A stretch of DNA of 64,000 nucleotides from Lentibacter sp. GTDB lineage: Bacteria; Pseudomonadota; Alphaproteobacteria; Rhodobacterales; Rhodobacteraceae. The notes beneath the pieces are model-generated. The model saw nothing but the letters and a program-made list of their open reading frames with translations, was not told where the DNA came from and did not search any database. A program made the translations under genes and the position numbers. The stretch spans positions 1-64,000 of the forward strand of contig JADGEJ010000001.1 of assembly GCA_016744435.1 (NCBI GenBank). The letters run 5' to 3'. Positions 60,371-64,000 of the stretch are shown here, in pieces. The number at the start of each line of letters is the position of its first letter. Position 1 is the first letter of the stretch.

Positions 60371-62348
60371 TGGGTGGCCTCTTGGCGAAAAGCGGCACAA
60401 AACGCTCTGAAATTGCACGAGCCGCGTGGTTGACGATGTGATTGTTGTCAAAATACAGGCTCATGCCGTCGTTTAGCGCCGAGCAGGTCGTATCGGAACA
60501 CATAGAGCTCCATGTTTCAATCACCGGCCAATTCTCTAGAGCCTTCATCGCTGATGCCTGGCGTATGCGCACATCACCAAGAGAAACCGTCGCGCGCTTC
60601 GTAATCTCGGTATGATCAGCACGCTTGTGGGCCAGCAAGCGCGCGGCCTTGCGGCTGTCATATTGAGGGATTTCGGGAAGCTGTTGCAGGATGCTCACAT
60701 CTAGGCCAAGCGCTTTTAGGTCTGCTAAGGTTGCGTCAAACCCGCGAGTCAAAACTTCGGCTGGGTTGCTGCCACCGAAGCCATTGATGGCAATGGTGTT
60801 GTCTGCGTCAAGCCCGATCCCAGCACCCTCCGCGTAATAGGCCCATCGGCCAACAAGTAAAACATGGCGCAAGCTTTGCAGGCTGGAGAGAGCCGCTTTG
60901 ATCTGAGATTTCTCAGCCGAGCAGGCGGCGTCTTGAGCCGGAGTTGCGTAGCTCTCTTTTTTGGAGACACCAAACAACGGCGGGCAACCTGCGTGCCAGA
61001 TAATGGTCGCGGGAGTGTTGGCTTTGAAGGCAGCGATCTCAAGCCCTTCCTTGATAGCGCGGACATGGCTGTCCCCCCAGATCAGGACCTCTGCGGGGCC
61101 TTCTGGGCCGATCGGGCAAAGCTCAATCCCGGCAAATGGGCCAGTGGCCGCGCGCTCGCAGCGGCTCCAATCTTGTAGGAAATCGCCACTCGCATCGATA
61201 TGCGCACGCGTTTCTGTGCCAAATCGGTTAGGCAGCCCATTTTGTGTGTAGACCAACGCACCGACACCGAGCGCAAGCGCCGTTGGCACGGCCAGAGTTG
61301 TCAGCACGGTGCGGCCGCTCACGGCTTCCATGCGCCGAAACGGCGTTTCGACGAAGCGCCAAGACATGACGGCCAAAACAAAGCTGACCAGCACCCAGAA
61401 TATGGCTTCAAGGTAGCTTGCATAGCCGTCACGCCAGTAGTGTGACAGCACATAAACCGGCCAGTGCCACAGGTAGAGCGAGTAGGAGATCTTGCCGAAG
61501 AACACCGAAATAGGATTTGATAGGCTTCGATTGACAGTATTGGCTTGCTGCCCGTTCGCCAGCAAAAGGACAGTGCCCAAAACTGGTGCTATCACTTGCC
61601 AGCCGGGGAAGCCCCTAGTCGCGTCGATCAGTATCAGGCCTGCCACTACAAGTGTTAGGCCCAACCAACTTGCCCACGAGCCAAGCTTTGGTTGGCCGGA
61701 TTGTGCTGTATAGATCGCAAGTAAAACGCCCGCCAGAAGCTCCCAAGCGCGGAATGGAAAGAGATAGAAAGTCGCGGTTTGCGCCGATGGCGTGAGCCAG
61801 ATGGAACTGACGAATGATGCGACGAAAGCCAGAACTAACGTGCCTATGAACAGGTGCCGCCAACGTGCCAAAACGAGAAGCAAAAGCGGTAAAACGATAT
61901 AGAATTGCTCTTCCACTGACAGCGACCAAGTGTGCAACAAAACCTTGCTGTCAGCACCAATGTCAAAATAACCTTCGCCACGATAAAATAACACGTTGGA
62001 AAGATAGACCGTCGCCGCGATCAGCGATTTACCATATTCCCGAAACTCGAACGGCAGCAGGATAAACCAGCCCGCGAGAGTTGCCGCTATGACCACTGTG
62101 AAATAGGCAGGTGCCAGTCGTTTGATGCGCCGCTTGTAGAAATCGACAAGGCAAATGCGGCCTGTCGCAAGGTGCTCACGCCAGAGCAGCCCGCCAATCA
62201 AGTAACCTGAGAGAACAAAGAAAACATCAACACCTGCAAACCCACCACTGAGGCCTGGCATTCCGAAATGATAGAGAACGACGGCGAGAACGGCGATCAT
62301 TCTCATCCCATCGATCTCTGGGCGGTAGCGTAGTTGAGTTTGGGACAT
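60363..62348 (-). CDS. acyltransferase 3 / SGNH polysaccharide O-acyltransferase (OafA-like)
   Basis: A 661-residue membrane enzyme. The N-terminal acyltransferase-3 domain (about 10 helices, 1-360) starts YRPEIDGMRMIAVLAVVLYH and includes GGFAGVDVFFVLSGYLI and LLHTWSLSVEEQFYIVLPLL. The C-terminal SGNH domain, in the periplasm, has IWGDSHVRAI as the Ser block and NHIVNHAA with the catalytic His near the end. Such proteins O-acetylate cell-surface polysaccharides. It is the first gene of a three-gene operon with the GMC oxidoreductase and SDR. Confidence 0.92.
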   Translation of the reverse strand: MSQTQLRYRPEIDGMRMIAVLAVVLYHFGMPGLSGGFAGVDVFFVLSGYLIGGLLWREHLATGRICLVDFYKRRIKRLAPAYFTVVIAATLAGWFILLPFEFREYGKSLIAATVYLSNVLFYRGEGYFDIGADSKVLLHTWSLSVEEQFYIVLPLLLLVLARWRHLFIGTLVLAFVASFVSSIWLTPSAQTATFYLFPFRAWELLAGVLLAIYTAQSGQPKLGSWASWLGLTLVVAGLILIDATRGFPGWQVIAPVLGTVLLLANGQQANTVNRSLSNPISVFFGKISYSLYLWHWPVYVLSHYWRDGYASYLEAIFWVLVSFVLAVMSWRFVETPFRRMEAVSGRTVLTTLAVPTALALGVGALVYTQNGLPNRFGTETRAHIDASGDFLQDWSRCERAATGPFAGIELCPIGPEGPAEVLIWGDSHVRAIKEGLEIAAFKANTPATIIWHAGCPPLFGVSKKESYATPAQDAACSAEKSQIKAALSSLQSLRHVLLVGRWAYYAEGAGIGLDADNTIAINGFGGSNPAEVLTRGFDATLADLKALGLDVSILQQLPEIPQYDSRKAARLLAHKRADHTEITKRATVSLGDVRIRQASAMKALENWPVIETWSSMCSDTTCSALNDGMSLYFDNNHIVNHAARAISERFVPLFAKRPPNE

Positions 62349-62421
62349 GTTGACTTGCTTTGGTTACGGGCCGTTTGTGTGAGCTTATATACAAGATTGC
62401 GGCAGGAGTTTGGATATTTGG

Positions 62422-62483
62422 TGTAAACTTATACCTGTAAAACGTTACAAAAGTGGAATCGTTCACTCAAGAATTGTAACGCA
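62422..62483 (+). promoter_or_regulatory. operator region of the paa operon
   Basis: Three overlapping inverted repeats are visible: GGTGTAA-ACT-TATACC (62422-62437, one mismatch), TGTAA-AACG-TTACA (62438-62451, perfect arms) and CGTTACAA (62445-62452) repeated inversely as TTGTAACG (62476-62483). They lie 70-130 nt before the thiolase gene. Repression by a TetR/GntR-type phenylacetyl-CoA-responsive regulator is a natural guess. The regulator gene is not in the window. Confidence 0.55.
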
Positions 62484-62554
62484 TTGCTTGCCTCGAATCA
62501 GTTCCCTGTTCATACTGGTTCAGGCAACAGGACTATTGAAACGGGGGACCGCAC

Positions 62555-63760
62555 GTGGCTGACGCCTATATTTGCGATGCAACACGCACACCAATTGGCC
62601 GCTATGGCGGCGCTCTCAGCTCGGTTCGAACCGATGATCTTGCCGCATTGCCCATTGCGGCTCTCAAAGAGCGTAACCCTAATGTTGATTGGGCCAAAGT
62701 TGACGATGTGATCTACGGAAGTGCCAACCAAGCGGGCGAAGATAACCGCAATGTTGCGCGTATGGCCTCCCTGTTGGCAGGCCTTCCGACAGATGTACCA
62801 GGCACAACGATCAATCGCCTTTGCGCGTCTGGCATGGATGCTGTTGGCATGGCCGCCCGGGCAATCAGGGCTGGCGACTATGATATGGCCATCGCGGGGG
62901 GCGTCGAAAGCATGAGCCGCGCTCCTTTTGTGATGCCAAAAGCCACAAGCGCTTTCACGCGGGCCAATGCTGTTTACGACACAACCATCGGCTGGCGCTT
63001 TGTGAACCCGAAAATGAAAGACATGTATGGCGTCGATTCGATGCCGCAAACCGCAGATAATGTCGCGGCCGACTACGATATTTCGCGGGCAGATCAGGAC
63101 GCTTTTGCAGCTCGTAGCCAGGCCCGCTATGGAGCCGCGGCCGATGCTGGGCGCTTTGATGATGAGATCACGCCTGTAAATGTTCCGCAACGCAAGGGTG
63201 ATGCCCTTGTTGTGAGCGCGGACGAACACCCGCGCCCGGGTGTTGACGTAGCTAAACTTGGCAAACTGAGGGGCGTGAACGGCACTGATTTGAGCGTAAC
63301 TGCGGGCAATGCTTCCGGAGTGAACGACGGCGCTGCTGCACTTTTGCTGGCCTCTGGTGAGATGGCCAAACAGCAAGGGCTAACGCCTTTTGCACGTGTT
63401 GTTGGCATGTCAGCAGCGGGTGTTGAGCCGCGAGTTATGGGCATCGGTCCGGTGCCTGCCAGCCAAAAGGTATTGGCGCGGGCAGGGCTGAGTATTGAAG
63501 ACATGGATGTCATCGAGCTTAACGAAGCTTTCGCCAGCCAAGGCCTTGCAACACTGCGTGCGCTGGGCGTGGCGGATGACGCAGAACACGTAAACCCTAA
63601 CGGCGGCGCAATTGCGCTCGGCCATCCTCTAGGTATGTCGGGCGCACGGCTTGTTATGACAGCGGCCTACGAGCTTCGCCGGCGCGGTGGGCGCTACGCG
63701 CTTTGCACGATGTGTGTGGGCGTCGGCCAAGGTGCTGCGCTTATTCTGGAACGGGTCTGA
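62555..63760 (+). CDS. paaJ: 3-oxoadipyl-CoA-type thiolase (PaaJ/PcaF)
   Basis: A 401-residue acetyl-CoA acyltransferase starting at GTG 62555 after GGGGGA. Thiolase motifs: NRLCASGMDAV with the nucleophilic Cys, GGVESMSRAPFVM, NEAFASQ and NPNGGAIALGHPLGMSGAR, then CTMCVGVGQGAA with the second Cys. The NRLCASG and MSRAPFVM patterns fit the beta-ketoadipyl-CoA/3-oxo-5,6-dehydrosuberyl-CoA branch. Only 12 nt separate it from paaA, so it acts in aerobic phenylacetate degradation; PcaF of protocatechuate breakdown is the alternative name. Confidence 0.85.
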   Translation: MADAYICDATRTPIGRYGGALSSVRTDDLAALPIAALKERNPNVDWAKVDDVIYGSANQAGEDNRNVARMASLLAGLPTDVPGTTINRLCASGMDAVGMAARAIRAGDYDMAIAGGVESMSRAPFVMPKATSAFTRANAVYDTTIGWRFVNPKMKDMYGVDSMPQTADNVAADYDISRADQDAFAARSQARYGAAADAGRFDDEITPVNVPQRKGDALVVSADEHPRPGVDVAKLGKLRGVNGTDLSVTAGNASGVNDGAAALLLASGEMAKQQGLTPFARVVGMSAAGVEPRVMGIGPVPASQKVLARAGLSIEDMDVIELNEAFASQGLATLRALGVADDAEHVNPNGGAIALGHPLGMSGARLVMTAAYELRRRGGRYALCTMCVGVGQGAALILERV

Positions 63761-63772
63761 GGAGGCAACACG

Positions 63773-64000
63773 ATGTATGCACAGATGGTAAAATCGACGG
63801 GCGAGGGCTTGAAGTCACGCGAAGATATGAGCCCTGAGGAAGCAGCGTTTCAAGACAAGATTGACGCTGATATCAAGATCGAGCCGAAGGACTGGATGCC
63901 TGAGGGCTATCGCAAGACTTTGATCCGCCAGATCGGCCAGCACGCGCATTCCGAGATCGTTGGCCAACTTCCCGAAGGCAACTGGATCACCCGCGCGCCG
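63773..64000 (+). CDS. paaA: 1,2-phenylacetyl-CoA epoxidase subunit PaaA (5' part)
   Basis: The first 76 codons of the catalytic subunit of the di-iron phenylacetyl-CoA epoxidase, cut by the window end. ATG 63773 follows GAGGAGG. The sequence reaches [20 protein letters not shown] and then [20 protein letters not shown], which is nearly identical to PaaA from other proteobacteria; the di-iron ligands lie further downstream. It starts the paaABCDE genes. Confidence 0.95.
   Translation, partial: MYAQMVKSTGEGLKSREDMSPEEAAFQDKIDADIKIEPKDWMPEGYRKTLIRQIGQHAHSEIVGQLPEGNWITRAP

Noticed and set aside
62510..63376. 288-codon open frame opposite the thiolase gene
   Set aside because: Shadow of the thiolase coding sequence; His/Arg/Ala-rich composition typical of an antisense frame.
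1..64000. CRISPR array or prophage
   Set aside because: No regularly spaced identical repeats and no phage structural genes were seen anywhere in the window.

Overview
The window looks like a chromosomal segment of a marine Roseobacter-group alphaproteobacterium (Rhodobacteraceae/Roseobacteraceae). This rests on family content: the rpmH-rnpA-yidD order, a Hint-domain surface protein relic, a cytoplasmic SoeABC-type sulfite dehydrogenase, a heme-uptake locus and the start of a paa (phenylacetyl-CoA) operon. All calls come from reading the sequence; no database search was run.

Region by region. (1) 1-934, minus strand: rpmH, rnpA and yidD, with a leader hairpin and an internal terminator. (2) 1237-4776, plus: a TVP38/DedA-like membrane protein, an overlapping flavin disulfide reductase-like enzyme and an orphan sensor histidine kinase. 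(3) 4790-7381: a genomic scrapyard around tRNA-Arg(ACG), with a frameshifted Hint-domain gene, a truncated large serine recombinase and two truncated Tn7/Tn5053-type transposition genes. (4) 7378-14637: heme/iron acquisition, comprising an ABM-type monooxygenase, a ChuX/HutX-like heme protein, a siderophore-interacting flavoreductase, a TonB-dependent heme receptor, an SbmA/YddA-type fused ABC transporter and a ChaN-like protein. (5) 14826-16007: a three-gene operon of unknown function whose outer genes are paralogues. (6) 16004-16590: an internally deleted IS3-family relic carrying two palindromic repeats. (7) 16673-21931, minus: soeA, an alpha/beta hydrolase, soeB and soeC.

(8) 22962-62348 is a large surface-polysaccharide island: initiating sugar transferase, Wzy-like polymerase, Wzx-like flippase, chain-length/co-polymerase protein, BY-kinase-like ATPase, a WecG/TagA transferase, seven further glycosyltransferases, acetyl- and acyltransferases, sugar oxidoreductases/epimerases, a GMC oxidoreductase, an SDR and a large secreted protein with an RTX-like tail. 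In its middle lies a tightly packed operon (32608-47678): glycosyltransferase, flippase, type I PKS (KS-AT-KR-DH-ACP-TE), glycosyltransferase, NRPS and phosphopantetheinyl transferase. The NRPS has the architecture formyltransferase, degenerate condensation remnant, and adenylation domain interrupted by a luciferase-like monooxygenase, then carrier protein. By eye its specificity code suggests glycine. This is the best candidate for an undescribed system: a polyketide/amino-acid product probably glycosylated, exported with or attached to the polysaccharide.

(9) 62555-64000, plus: a 3-oxoadipyl-CoA-type thiolase and the start of paaA, behind a promoter region with several inverted repeats.
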